A model generated the notes under the pieces. It had not been told where the DNA came from, did not search any database, and saw only the letters and a program-made list of their open reading frames with translations. Both the position numbers and the translations under genes were made by a program. Source: Okapia johnstoni (lineage: Eukaryota; Chordata; Mammalia; Artiodactyla; Giraffidae). Taken from it: a stretch of 64,000 bases of DNA. The DNA lies in contig CM044322.1 in NCBI GenBank assembly GCA_024291935.2, forward strand, positions 26,225,405-26,289,404, given 5' to 3'. This document shows, in pieces, positions 10,550-20,217 of this stretch; the first letter of the stretch is position 1; the number at the start of each line of letters is the position of its first letter.

Positions 10550-11366
10550 AGACCTTCACAGGAAAGACCCAGGCCTTTGCACAAGGGTCTTTCTCCATGG
10601 TTCTAATTTGCTTGTGGCCACTGTGACAACAGTTGCTTTAGGAGAGATTGGCACTTAAAGAGACAGGCCAGGACAGGATCTCTGCATGCACGAATCTTGA
10701 AGCTGTTTGCTAGCCTGCACTTTGGGACAATTTTGTTTCCCTGGGGAAGGACTCATCACTGCCCCAGTGGTAAGGCCTCTGCAGCACAGACAGTTATAAT
10801 CAAAGTCATATCTGCCAGCAATTCTCCTGTCTCATCTGAATGTCCAGGTGAAGTACACTCAGGAACCTTCCTCACAGTATCTAAGACAGGAGTGGACTCA
10901 TGGCACATGTGGACCCAATGAAATAAATAAGGCAATAAGCAAATGATTCCTTAACTGAACTGGCCCTGCAGCCTGGCTGTCTGTTTGGCCTTCTGCAGTT
11001 ATGTGGGCTTTCCTACCTCTGGTCTGTTTTGGTTCCTCACAGGACAGTTGTGGAGAGACAGGCAAGTGTTCTTATCCCCATTTCACTGGTGGGGAAACTG
11101 AGGCCCCAGGAAGGTGGTCTGACTTGCCCAACTCTGAAAGAGAAGTGTAGAACTCCACGCCGTAGACCCTTGCCATGGCCTCTCCCAAGTCTAATTGGTG
11201 TTCTTTTCCAAGTTCTTATAAGAGCCATTCTGCAGGTTATTGCTGTGGAGATGAAGCTGGGAGAGGGGTGATCTAGGAATCCAGGTCCTTCCTGTTTCCA
11301 GGAAGGGAGAACACCTTCTTCTTTGCAGAAATTGTCAGTCTTTCTGGGAGTCTGCCTCAGGCCTGG
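10550..11366. other. Unique sequence, no gene recognised
   Basis: A MIR-like GGGGAAACTGAGGCCCCAGG piece sits at about 11090-11115. No exon or RNA gene is recognised. Confidence 0.45.
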
Positions 11367-11469
11367 GGCTTCCCAGGTGGACCCACCTGCCAATGCAGGA
11401 GATGGAAGAGACAAAGATTCGATTCCTGGGTCTGGAAGATCCCCTGGAGAAGGAAATGGCAACCCACCA
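11367..11469 (+). mobile_element. Bov-tA SINE, 3'-truncated
   Basis: Head GGGCTTCCCAGGTGG through CTGGAGAAGGAAATGGCAACC. The 3' half of the body is missing, which suggests a later deletion. Confidence 0.85.
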
Positions 11470-11535
11470 CGTGGTATCACATGCTGGTAGACCCCAGGTG
11501 CCGTGGCAAGCTAACCTGCATGGTGCTTTACGTCT

Positions 11536-11945
11536 GGAGCCCAGTACGGTGCCTAGCACATGGTTGGTACACAGTCAGTATTTGTTGAGTCAATGAATGA
11601 ATAAATGAAGACAGACATGGTTGAAATACTGAGTCTAAACTTACCAGCTGTGTGATCTTAGACAAACTCTTCCACCTATCTAAGCCTCAGTTTCTTCAAC
11701 CATAAGATCAGAAAAATAGTAATTTTTATAATAATACAAGATAGTGGCATAATAATTAAGAAAACTGGTTCTGGAGGCAGAATTGCCTGCCTGTGACTCC
11801 TGGCTTCATCCTATTCTACTGTGTGACCTCGGGCAAGCTACTAAAACTCTCTGTTCCTTGGCTTCCTCATTGATAAAATGAGGATTGTTCTCATTACACA
11901 ATGTTGTGAGAATTAAAATGAACTAATATGTGTAAAGTGCTCTAT
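11536..11945 (+). repeat. Three MIR-like segments in a row
   Basis: 11536-11608 is a MIR 3' end (CAGTATTTGTTGAGTCAATGAA). 11636-11745 and 11757-11945 each carry the ordered MIR core (CTGTGTGATCTTAGACAAAC; CTGTGTGACCTCGGGCAAGC) and a CCTCAGTTTC-type segment. Confidence 0.7.
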
Positions 11946-11954
11946 CCAATATTA

Positions 11955-12163
11955 TGTGTGCATGTGTGCTCAGTCACTTCAGTCATGTCCAATTCTTTGC
12001 AACCCTGTGAACTGTAGCCCACCAGGCTCGTCTGTCCATGGAATTCTCCATACTGGAATGGGTTGCCATTTCCTTCTTCAGAGGATCTTCCCAACCCAGG
12101 GATTGAACACTTCTCCTGCGTTGCAGATGGATACTTTACCCACTGAGCCACCTGAGAAGCCCA
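11955..12163 (-). mobile_element. Bov-tA SINE
   Basis: Antisense copy from TGTGCTCAGTCACTTCAGTC to CCACCTGAGAAGCCC, with a small deletion where CAGGCAAGAA should be. Confidence 0.9.
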
Positions 12164-12237
12164 TCCAAATGCTATAGATAACCCTTAACAATGATGATTC
12201 TATCTGTGCACTGATAAATTAAATTATAACATTTAAG

Positions 12238-12395
12238 TAATGAGGATGAGATGGTTGGATGGCATCCCTGACTCAATGGACGTGAGTTTGAGCAAACTCA
12301 GGGAGATAGTGAAGGACAGGGAAGCCTGGTATGCTGCAGTCCATGGGGTCACAGAGTCAGACAAGACTTAGCAACTGAACAATAATGAGTACATA
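12238..12395 (+). mobile_element. BovB/ART2A 3' end
   Basis: GGATGAGATGGTTGGATGGC to GCAACTGAACAATAATGAG; 5'-truncated BovB tail lying after an AT-rich stretch. Confidence 0.9.
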
Positions 12396-12446
12396 GCAGA
12401 GTGCCTGGGGTACAGAGGTAGAAGGGCTCAATAAACATTGTTCTTT

Positions 12447-12684
12447 ATTTTAAAATTAATTAATTAATTAATTTGGTTGCATCGGGTCTTAGATGCAGCA
12501 CTTGAGATATCTTGGTTGCATCATGTGGGATTTTTGTTGCAGCAAAGGGACTCCCTGATTGTGGCACATGGACTTAGTTGCTCTGGGGCATGTGGGATCT
12601 TAGTTCCTTGACCAGGGATCAGTCCTGCAGTCCCCTGCATTGCAAGGCAGATTCTTAACCACTGGACTACCAGGGAAGTCCCAG
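12447..12684 (-). mobile_element. Long-form CHR-type SINE with (AATT)n tail
   Basis: Reverse copy. The A-rich tail appears as TTAATTAATTAATT at 12455-12474. The head reads CCACTGGACTACCAGGGAAG at about 12658-12677. Confidence 0.85.
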
Positions 12685-13062
12685 TAAACATTATTCTTAT
12701 CTTGGGCACTCACTGGCCCATAGCCTCTGTGTCTCTTGACTCACACATAGGACATGGAGACATGGGGCCTGAAAATTGTGGTGGTGAACACAGTGGTCCT
12801 TTTCCCAGGAACCAACACCCCCAGTTGAGGACCCCAGTTGAGGAATGAGAAGTACTGCCAGTGACCACTGGGGGCAGCAGAGGCCCCATCCCCAGATGCC
12901 TGCTGAGGGTTCCGTGAAGTTTTCCTGACTTCAGGAGTTAATCATGGAAGGGTTGACCATTCCACTATGCCCACAATTCTCCATAACCCTGATGTGCAAG
13001 GTATTCTACCAGAGAACACCCCTCATTTCTGAAGGTTAGAATCCCAATCCCGCATTTACCAG
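12685..13062. other. Unique sequence, no gene recognised
   Basis: Contains a short local duplication (CCCCAGTTGAGGA at about 12820 and 12833). No gene is seen. Confidence 0.45.
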
Positions 13063-13440
13063 CCACATCACCTGAGATAAGTCCCTTTGTCTTCCCTAAA
13101 CTTCAGTTTCCTCATCTGGGACATGGGGATAGGGTGCAGGGTTGAATGAGCTAGAAAGGACAGTCCCTGGGGTGAAGTAAGTGCTCAGACAATGACATTG
13201 TTACCAAGGTAGCATGATGGTTATTAGCCCAGACTCTGCAGCCAGACCACATTAAGCTTGAGTCCTGCCTACGTCACTTATTGGCTGTGTGCCTTTGGGT
13301 AAATGACTTAACTTTTGTGTCTGTTTGTAAAATTTGTAAAATGAGGATGATAATAATAGTACATATAATTCTCAGAATTGTTGGGAAGGTTATATAGTAA
13401 GCACTATGTAAATGTTTGCCGATATTATTATTAGAAGTCA
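13063..13440 (+). repeat. Two MIR relics in series
   Basis: 13063-13195 has CTTCAGTTTCCTCATCTGGG and 13205-13440 has GCCAGACCACATTAAGCTTG, TGGCTGTGTGCCTTTGGGTA and the AATGAGGATGATAATAATAG segment in MIR order. Confidence 0.75.
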
Positions 13441-13477
13441 TAGTATTTTGATGTTATTGTTATTTATTCTGAATGCT

Positions 13478-13698
13478 GTGTGTGTTCAGTTGCTAAGTCG
13501 TGTCCAACTCTTTGGGACCCCATAGACTGTAGCCCGCCAGGCTCCTCTCTCCATGGGATTTTCCAGGCAAGAATACTGGAGTGGGTTGCCATTTCCTCCT
13601 CCAGGGGATCTTCCAGAGTCAGGGATCAAACCCGTGTCTCTTGCGTCTTCTGAATTGGCAGGCAGATTATTTACCACTTGAGCCACCCGGGAAGCCCA
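13478..13698 (-). mobile_element. Bov-tA SINE, full length
   Basis: Antisense, from GTGTGTTCAGTTGCTAAGTC to GAGCCACCCGGGAAGCCCAA. Confidence 0.92.
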
Positions 13699-14447
13699 AT
13701 GATCCCGAATAAGCTGCAACATTTCAACTTTCTGTAGAAACCTCTCTGTTTGGTATGAACTTACTCAAAAGAGCCTTAGAGAAGATGGGAGAGATGTGGC
13801 TTCTGGATGAGGAAGGAATTTTTCCTTTTGGTGCAATTCAGAATCTAATTTGGGATACAAGATGGTCTGACAGGCAGGGCACGGAGACCAGCTGTATTTG
13901 GTGAAAACACTTCAATGTCTGGATCTGGGATAAGCATCTGCCTCCAGGGCAGGTCCTTTGGAAACCTCCAGAGAGGGTCAGGATCCTCGACAGGTCAAGT
14001 CGTTTGGGGCCCAGGAAAGATCAGCAAAGGTATCAGTGAGCCCATGACAGGCACACAAAAGTCTCCAGCCAAGAAGGCCTCCCCAGGACAGATGGCAGGA
14101 TGGACAGGGGGTAAAATCCTCCAGCCTCCAAGGGCTGAGGACTAAGAAGGTTTGAGGGGAAAATACCAGTCTAATCCTTCCCACTGCACCTGTGCCCCGG
14201 AGTCCTACAGGGATGGCCGAGTGAAGAAGAGGAGATCGGTACCATCCCCACAGTGGCCTTGGCCACAGAGGCATCCTGGGGCCTGCTGGAAGGACTTCTG
14301 AGAAATAGATCACAAGCTGCAGATCTCCATGGAGATAGCCGGAGTGCTTATCTGGCTCAAAAGCAAAAGACACGTCGCTCTGGCCTCCTCCAGCCATGTC
14401 TTCAAGCTCACTTTTTTGAGGGTTTACTTTGTATGAAGCACCTTTCA
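13699..14447. other. Unique sequence, no gene recognised
   Basis: A 200-residue reverse frame starting in the next SINE crosses this stretch but has no family resemblance. No other feature is seen. Confidence 0.45.
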
Positions 14448-14652
14448 GGCCTTTCCAGTGGCTCAGTGGTAAAGAACCTGCCTGCCAATGCAGGAGATGT
14501 GGGTTCGATCCCTGCGTCATAAAGATCCCCTGGGTAAGGAAATGGCAACCCGCTCCAGTATTCTTGCCTGGAAATCCCATGGACAGAGGAGCCTGGCGGA
14601 GTACAGTTCATGGGGTCGCAAAAGAGTTGGACACAACTTAGCGATGACAACA
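14448..14652 (+). mobile_element. Bov-tA SINE, full length
   Basis: Head CCTTTCCAGTGGCTCAGTGG, box B GGTTCGATCCC at about 14503, body to TTGGACACAACTTAGCGATG, then an (ACA)n end. Confidence 0.92.
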
Positions 14653-14994
14653 ACAACAAGCACCATTCAGAGCTCTGCATGTGCAAAAACCTCCTACCAC
14701 AACTCTACAAAGTAATGACCACAATCACCTCCACCTGACAGATGAGGAGCCCAAGGCTTCTGGGCTGAAATCATGTGTTCTAGATTATACCCTCATGTGT
14801 GTCAGAGCCGGGATTTGAGTCCTGGTCTCTGTGCCTCCAGAGAATGTGTCCCCAGCCTCCGGGGGTGTGCAGCATCCAGGATGGCCTTCACTGATCTTTG
14901 CCTCCTGGTGGTCACACCATCTTGTCACCCCTCCCATCCACTGTGGGCAGGACCTAGTGATTCCCTTTTAATGAACAGAACAGGGGAAAGGGGA

Positions 14995-15425
14995 TGGATG
15001 CCATTTCCAAGATTAGGTTACAGTGTCAGACAAAGAAGGAGAAATATCGTATGACATCCCTTATATGCAGAATCTAGAACAATGAGACAAATGAACTTAT
15101 CTACAAAACAGAAACTGACTCACAAGCTTAGAGAATGAATATGGTTGCCAGGGAGGAAGGATGGAGGAGGAAGAGATAATTAGGAAGTTTGTGATCAGCA
15201 TGTACACACTGCTATATTTAAAATGGGTAACCAACAAGGACCTGCTATATAGCATAGCGGGAACTCTGCTCAATGTTATGTGGCAGCCTGGATGGGAGGG
15301 AAGTTTGGGTGAGGATGGATACGTGGATATATATGGCTGAGTCCCTTTGCTGTCCATCTCAAACTATCACAACATTGTTAATTGGCTATACCCCAATACA
15401 AAATAAAATGTATTTTTAAAAAAAA
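14995..15425 (+). mobile_element. Ruminant L1 3' end
   Basis: The most complete of the L1 tails here: CTGACTCACAAGCTTAGAGA, GGATATATATGGCTGAGTCC, CCCCAATACAAAATAAAATG and a terminal A-run at about 15418. No intact ORF. Confidence 0.85.
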
Positions 15426-18400
15426 TTAGTTTACAGAGACAGCAGTCTCCATCTTGTGTACACCCTCTCTTGCTCTTTCCTGGAGCCCAAGGGGGAAGCA
15501 AGCTGCAATTTTTCAAGAAGATCTGCAGCTCTATGGCCAAGAATGGAGGGTGGCTTTGGGGCCCACAGCCAAGGAAGTATGGAGGGTCTCAGTCCAACAC
15601 AAGCAACTGAAACTTGCTAGGGAGTAGCTGCTCCCCAAGGGGAGCCCTGAGTTGAATGGAGCCCTGGCTGACACCTTGCCGGCAGTCTACGCAGAAGCCC
15701 TGAACCTGAGGCACCCAGCTAGGCCAACCTGGTCTCCTGACCCACAGAAACTGAGAGATAATAAATGCCTGTTGTCTCAAGCCTCTGCAATTTGGGGTGA
15801 TTTGTCACGCAGCAACAGATAACGAATACACTTGCTATCACTACTAGCAACACGCACGAAACACACATACCTCCATAGTCACCATAAGAAGGATTAAAAA
15901 AGACCCACTCACCCGTAGCAGGCAGAGCTGGAACGCCCTCCTCTGCTAATCCAGCCCTTCGTTTCTCTTTTGCCGGTGAGGGCGCTTAGATGCAGAGACA
16001 GACCGACCCTTTTCCACAGTCACACACAAGCTAGGGGATTCCAACAAGGTCTCCAGACTCCGGGAATTCACGAGGGTGTTGCAGACAAAACGGTACAGTC
16101 TTGAGAATCCACTGTTGCTACCTTGTCTTAGTGCCAGGTGTTTGAAAAGAGTAATTTTGGCTGGAAGATATCAGTTAAACCTCTTCTACAAATACTAAAA
16201 CATAGTCAAGAAAAAAAAAAAAAAACCTGAAAAATTCCAGTGGATTCAAATATCCAATTTCAAGCAGATATTGAATACAGTGGGGTTTTTAATATAAGGT
16301 TTCTGGGTTTTGTTCCTTAAGTCAAATATATCTTGTCACGTCACTTGCTCCTGTGATCTAAAGGAAGTTTCCTTGGGAATGAAGGGGCGCTGTGAATGGG
16401 AACTGCACTGACCCCTGGTGTCCCTGACCCCCCAGCCTCCTTTTTGTTTCCTTTGGTGGTGCCCTGTTGGCCTGAGGTCAGGGTCATGGGGACACTGTCT
16501 GGCCTCAGAGCTTATAACTAGAGCAGCCTCCCAACCCTTTGGGCTGAGTTGCCAATCCCCCCACCCCCACTTTGAATTCTTACTATGCCTTTGCTCCTTA
16601 TGAGTAGTCAGGAGGACTGGAGGGGACAATTTCTATAGCCTTTTTCCTCACCCCAAATCCTCCCTTCCCACTGCCTTACAGAGTCTGGACACGGTGTACC
16701 CTGGAGAGGATCAGAGAGAGCCAAACTCTAGGCCCAGCTGTCTCCAACATCAATTCTCAGCATCCTCCAGGGAGGCCAGCAGGTCTTCTGGGAGAAGGCC
16801 CAGCTACATAATTTGCGGGTCCCAGTGCAAAATGAACGTGTGAGGCCCCTAGTTCAAAACTAATTTAAGAATGTCAAAGTGATGACAAAACCCCAGTGCA
16901 GGGCCCTTCTTCTGCAAGGCAGCACATTCAGAAGCCACCCTGGTCTTGGAGTCTTCAATACAAACCACCCTGGAGGTACCATTCCTGGAAAACAGGCTGC
17001 CGTTCCCTGGCTCCTGCATCTCCTGTTGCAGAGCTGAGCAGAAATGTCTCCTGGGCCCAGGGCATCCTCATAATCAGAAACATACCTCGAAGAGGAAAGA
17101 CCTCTCACTCAAGGCAGATGGATGGTTTTCTGGATGGCTGCAGGCTGCCGCTCCTGTGGCAGATTTGCCTGCTAGTAGAGTTAACCCCAAATACCATGCG
17201 AAGTCCTAGTCCTGAGTGTGGGACACACACACACACACACGAACCAGGCCAAACTTTGCTGAGAAAGGAGTGCAGCAGAAACTCCCCAGGGTTGGGAGCT
17301 TGAGAAATAGCTTGGATCATTGAAACGTCAGTAGCAAACATGTGCAGAGTCTAGAGAGTTTGCACAGGAGACCAGTGAGCACCTGTGGCCAGTGAGCCAA
17401 ACAGAAACTTCTAGACATTTTGACCTCATTGTTCTTTCTCCTCTTTCTTCTTAGCTTTATAAAAAGTTGCCAACATTTCAAACTTAGGTTTCACATCAAA
17501 ATTCACAATCCTAGTAGCTCCAGAAAAAACAAAAAACGGAACCTCTGGTAACACTGGAGCCAAAGTCCTATATGACAACCATCTACTGCCTCCTCTAACT
17601 CTAACCCTAACCCTCTTGTTTGCCACAGTCCCCGCCGCTCCCTAAGGTCTCCCTGACATTGAATCCAAGTGGCAAGTGCTCATATCCGTGCTTGCGCTGC
17701 TGTGTCCTCCTTACGAAGTGAAGAGGGAAGTGAATGTTTCTGTGACAAATGGGAAAAATAGGAGGCTGACCAAGAGTTCCATGTACTTCAAGAAATATGG
17801 GAAAGAGTGTGTTTCTTTGTAGAAGTGCAGAACCTTCCTATGAGTTTAATATGCAAAGACTTTCTAAGTAAAAAGAACAACCTAAATGCCCTATAAAGCA
17901 GACCACAGCTGTCCCTGCTGTCCCTCCTCCCTCAGTCATGTCCCTGAAAGCATCCAAAACAGAGTCTCCAGGACCAGATGTCTCCAGAATGAAAGACCCT
18001 CCCAGCTTCTCTTCCCATGAGGGCTCAGAGTGATCTTTCTTTTGTTCTGTTCTGCAATTTTTTCCAGCAAAGGCAGAGGACTTGGGGGATTCCCAGCATC
18101 TCTTGTCACTTGGTGTGGGGTCAGTTTCCTTCTCCCAGAGCAGTATGGGCGTTTAACCCCATGGATGATTTTCTTCCGGAGCTGGGAGCATCACCAAGAT
18201 TTTATGTACCTGTTCACTCTCCACTGGGCAGCCAAGGGTCCCATTAGACAGGGGCAGAGGGTCTGAGGCAGCCAGACTTGCACCGGGGGTGGGGGTGGGG
18301 TGGAGGAGGAGGGAGAAATTTGGTTCCCATCGCTGGTCGGAGAGCCATATGCCAGGACCTAGAAGTTCCCAGAGCTCAGGCGTGGGCCAGTGGAATCCAT

Positions 18401-19244
18401 AGGTGACTGAGCCAGGCCTGGAGGAGCTGCTGCATGCTGCCTGGAGTGGGAGGATGAGGACACCAGAGAAAGTATGTGACTCTTCACCCGGCCAGGTAGC
18501 CTCGCCTTCCCATGTCTATGGGACCTGCCTCCTGGGGCTGCAAGGAGATAATTAGTCCTTCTAAAGAGTATCATAATCCCCAGATCAAAAGGGGTTCAGA
18601 GCTGCTGGGTTCACTTTACAGCAAACTCAGCCAGCCAGGGGAGCACCCGCTGGAGTGGGCGGCCTCGGATTTGCAGCCCCTTCAGTGTGTCACCTCCTAC
18701 AGAGCTTGGCTGGCCTAATAACCCACGGGGCAGGGACCCAGACCCTCGGCTCTCCTGGAACCATTTAACCTGCCACATCACCGCCCTCCCCCACCCCAAC
18801 CAGAGGGGAGTTCATACCTAGCACTGATGATGGACAGGGTGGGAAGTCCTGATTCCCATTTTATAGATGGGGAAGCTGAGACCGAGGATTGAGGTGCAGA
18901 TATAGGGTCCCCCACCAGTGCTTCCTCACGGGTATGGACCCTATCAGTTTTCCTCTCCACTGGCACAGCCGTTGCGCTCAGTACTGTGTGCACATAAAGC
19001 AGGACTGGCCGCACAGTCCAGGTGAGTGAAGGAAGTGTCCCAGAGGGCCCACCCCTTTTCCTGCCTGCTTTTTCCGCCCTCTCCCGGCCACTTGCTGGGA
19101 CTTCAGCTCTCCAGCAAGGCTGTCCCAAGGGTGTTAGAAAAGTAGAGAGACACATGCAGGCTGGGCTACCTGGATTCAGGCCTGTGACCCCCAAGCCCTG
19201 TGACACTGCCCTTCTTTCTAACCCTGAGCTTCTCTAGGAATGAC
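15426..19244. other. Mostly unique DNA upstream of the KAZN CpG-island promoter
   Basis: No exon or intact repeat is recognised over 3.8 kb. Simple sequences are an A-run at 16208-16225, (AC)n at 17222-17240, a short telomere-like CCCTAA piece at 17602-17615 and a G-rich GGGGGTGGGGGTGGGG tract at about 18286-18301. A MIR-like piece lies at about 18860-18890. Lack of recent SINEs here, unlike on either side, would fit a regulatory flank, but that is inference. Confidence 0.45.
17222..17240. repeat. (AC)n microsatellite
   Basis: Short perfect CA dinucleotide run of about nine units. Confidence 0.9.
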
Positions 19245-19343
19245 CATGCTGGGAATGTATCAAGCGGCCAGCGCCCGGCGCACAAAGGGGCGTCGCGGCG
19301 CTCTGCCCGGCCTTGGGGCGAGTCTGGGCGCCGCGGAGGGGCC

Positions 19344-19367
19344 GGGGGCGGGGGCGGGGGCGGGGCG
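19344..19367 (+). promoter_or_regulatory. GC-box cluster (Sp/KLF-type)
   Basis: Three to four overlapping GGGGGCGGGG units, about 290 bp upstream of the KAZN start codon. Sp/KLF binding is inferred from the consensus. Confidence 0.7.
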
Positions 19368-19430
19368 AGCGGCGGTGCTCGCCAGCCCGGAAGGAGCGGG
19401 AGGAGGAGCCGCGGGAGTGAGAGTCGTTCC

Positions 19431-19436
19431 CACGTG
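19431..19436. promoter_or_regulatory. CACGTG E-box
   Basis: Perfect palindromic E-box within the island. Such sites are bound by USF, MYC/MAX or TFE-type factors in general; occupancy here is unknown. Confidence 0.55.
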
Positions 19437-19568
19437 AGAGACTCGGCGGCAGGATTCCTCGCGTGCGGCGGCAGCGGACAGCCGGGCGTCCAGCCGGACT
19501 GAGAGCCCTGGTCCGGGCGCGCGCGGGCCGCCGGGCGGGCGGCCGGGGCGGCGCTCGGCTGCGCCCCG

Positions 19569-19595
19569 ATGCGGCGACGACCCCGCGGGCTGTGA
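19569..19595 (+). CDS. Upstream ORF in the KAZN 5' leader (8 codons)
   Basis: ATG at 19569 is followed by seven codons (Arg/Pro-rich) and TGA at 19593-19595, ending 61 nt before the kazrin ATG and in a different frame. The initiation context is weak (C at -3, C at +4). I see no other ATG between 19260 and 19656, so it would be the first AUG met by scanning ribosomes if transcription starts upstream of it. An effect on translation is inferred, not shown. Confidence 0.5.
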   Translation: MRRRPRGL

Positions 19596-19656
19596 GCCCG
19601 GCGCCCGCCGTCGGAGCCCCCCGCGCCGCCGCGGGCAGCGCCCCCGGGCACGCGGT

Positions 19657-19864
19657 ATGCGGGCCGCCGACTCTGGCACCTGGGAGCGCGTCCGCCAGCT
19701 CGCGGCGCAGGGCGAGCCGGCGCCTTCCTGCGGGGCAGGGGCCGGGCCGGCGCGCCCCCCGGGGCCCGCAGCCTGCGAACCGAGTGCGAACGCGGCGGGA
19801 TCGAGCGATCGGCCTCGCGCCGGGCCACCCTCAGCTCGAGCGGATGGCGACTGCAGCCAGCCGG
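19657..19864 (+). CDS. KAZN: Kazrin, alternative first coding exon (short N-terminal isoform)
   Basis: Encodes the first 69 residues of a kazrin isoform, beginning MRAADSGTWERVRQLAAQ, which I recognise from human kazrin isoforms with the alternative N-terminus. The stretch is rich in Ala, Gly and Pro and ends GDCSQP, with no membrane segment or signal peptide. ATG 19657 is chosen because it matches the known N-terminus, has G at -3, and an in-frame TGA lies upstream at 19435-19437 with no in-frame ATG between. The exon ends in phase 1 (CAG CCG G) before the donor GTAGGT at 19865-19870. Joined to 57784 it makes GCG (Ala70) and then LLREEV. Kazrin is a cytoplasmic and junctional scaffold linked to periplakin, p120-family catenins and endosomal trafficking. 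That role comes from the family, not from this exon. Confidence 0.93.
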
Positions 19865-20217
19865 GTAGGTGCGCGCCGAGAGGGGAGGGCGGCGCGGCCG
19901 CAGGCCCGGGAGCGCCGGGCCGGGCGCGCGGGGGCGCTCCCGACCGGGATCCGGCAGCTGCTGGTGGCAAAGTTCTCGCCGCGCCCGGAGCCCCGAGCGC
20001 CGGCCGGGGTGCAGGAGGAGACGCGCGGGACGCGGAGTTAGTCCTCAGCCTGGGGGTTTCGGGGCTCGGCGGCTTTCCGGCAGAGCCCCGTAGGGAGCTG
20101 CCGAGGGAGGTCAAGGCCACAGGAGCCGTGCGATCCCGCGACGTCGGGAGACCCGGGTCTAGGCCGGATCCCGCGCCTGTTCTGGGAAGCGTGGGAATGG
20201 GGCCAGCCTCGCGCTGA

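Larger units (their letters stand above)
19245..20215 (+). promoter_or_regulatory. KAZN: CpG island and alternative promoter of KAZN
   Basis: About 1 kb of very GC-rich sequence with dense CpG, sharply bounded by ordinary sequence, overlapping the kazrin first exon. A GC-box run (overlapping GGGGCGGGG units) occupies 19344-19367 and a palindromic CACGTG E-box lies at 19431-19436. No TATA box is evident, as usual for CpG-island promoters. Transcription probably starts between the GC boxes and about 19560. That position is inferred, because no transcript data are in the window. Confidence 0.88.

Noticed and set aside
14448..14520. tRNA-like box A/box B sequences in SINE heads (here and in all Bov-tA/CHR copies)
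   Set aside because: They are the tRNA-Glu-derived heads of SINEs, diverged and attached to SINE bodies, not functional tRNA genes.
19844..19864. ATG at 19844 as the start of the spliced protein
   Set aside because: Across the splice it would read the exon at 57784 out of the kazrin frame. ATG 19657 gives the right frame and the known N-terminus.
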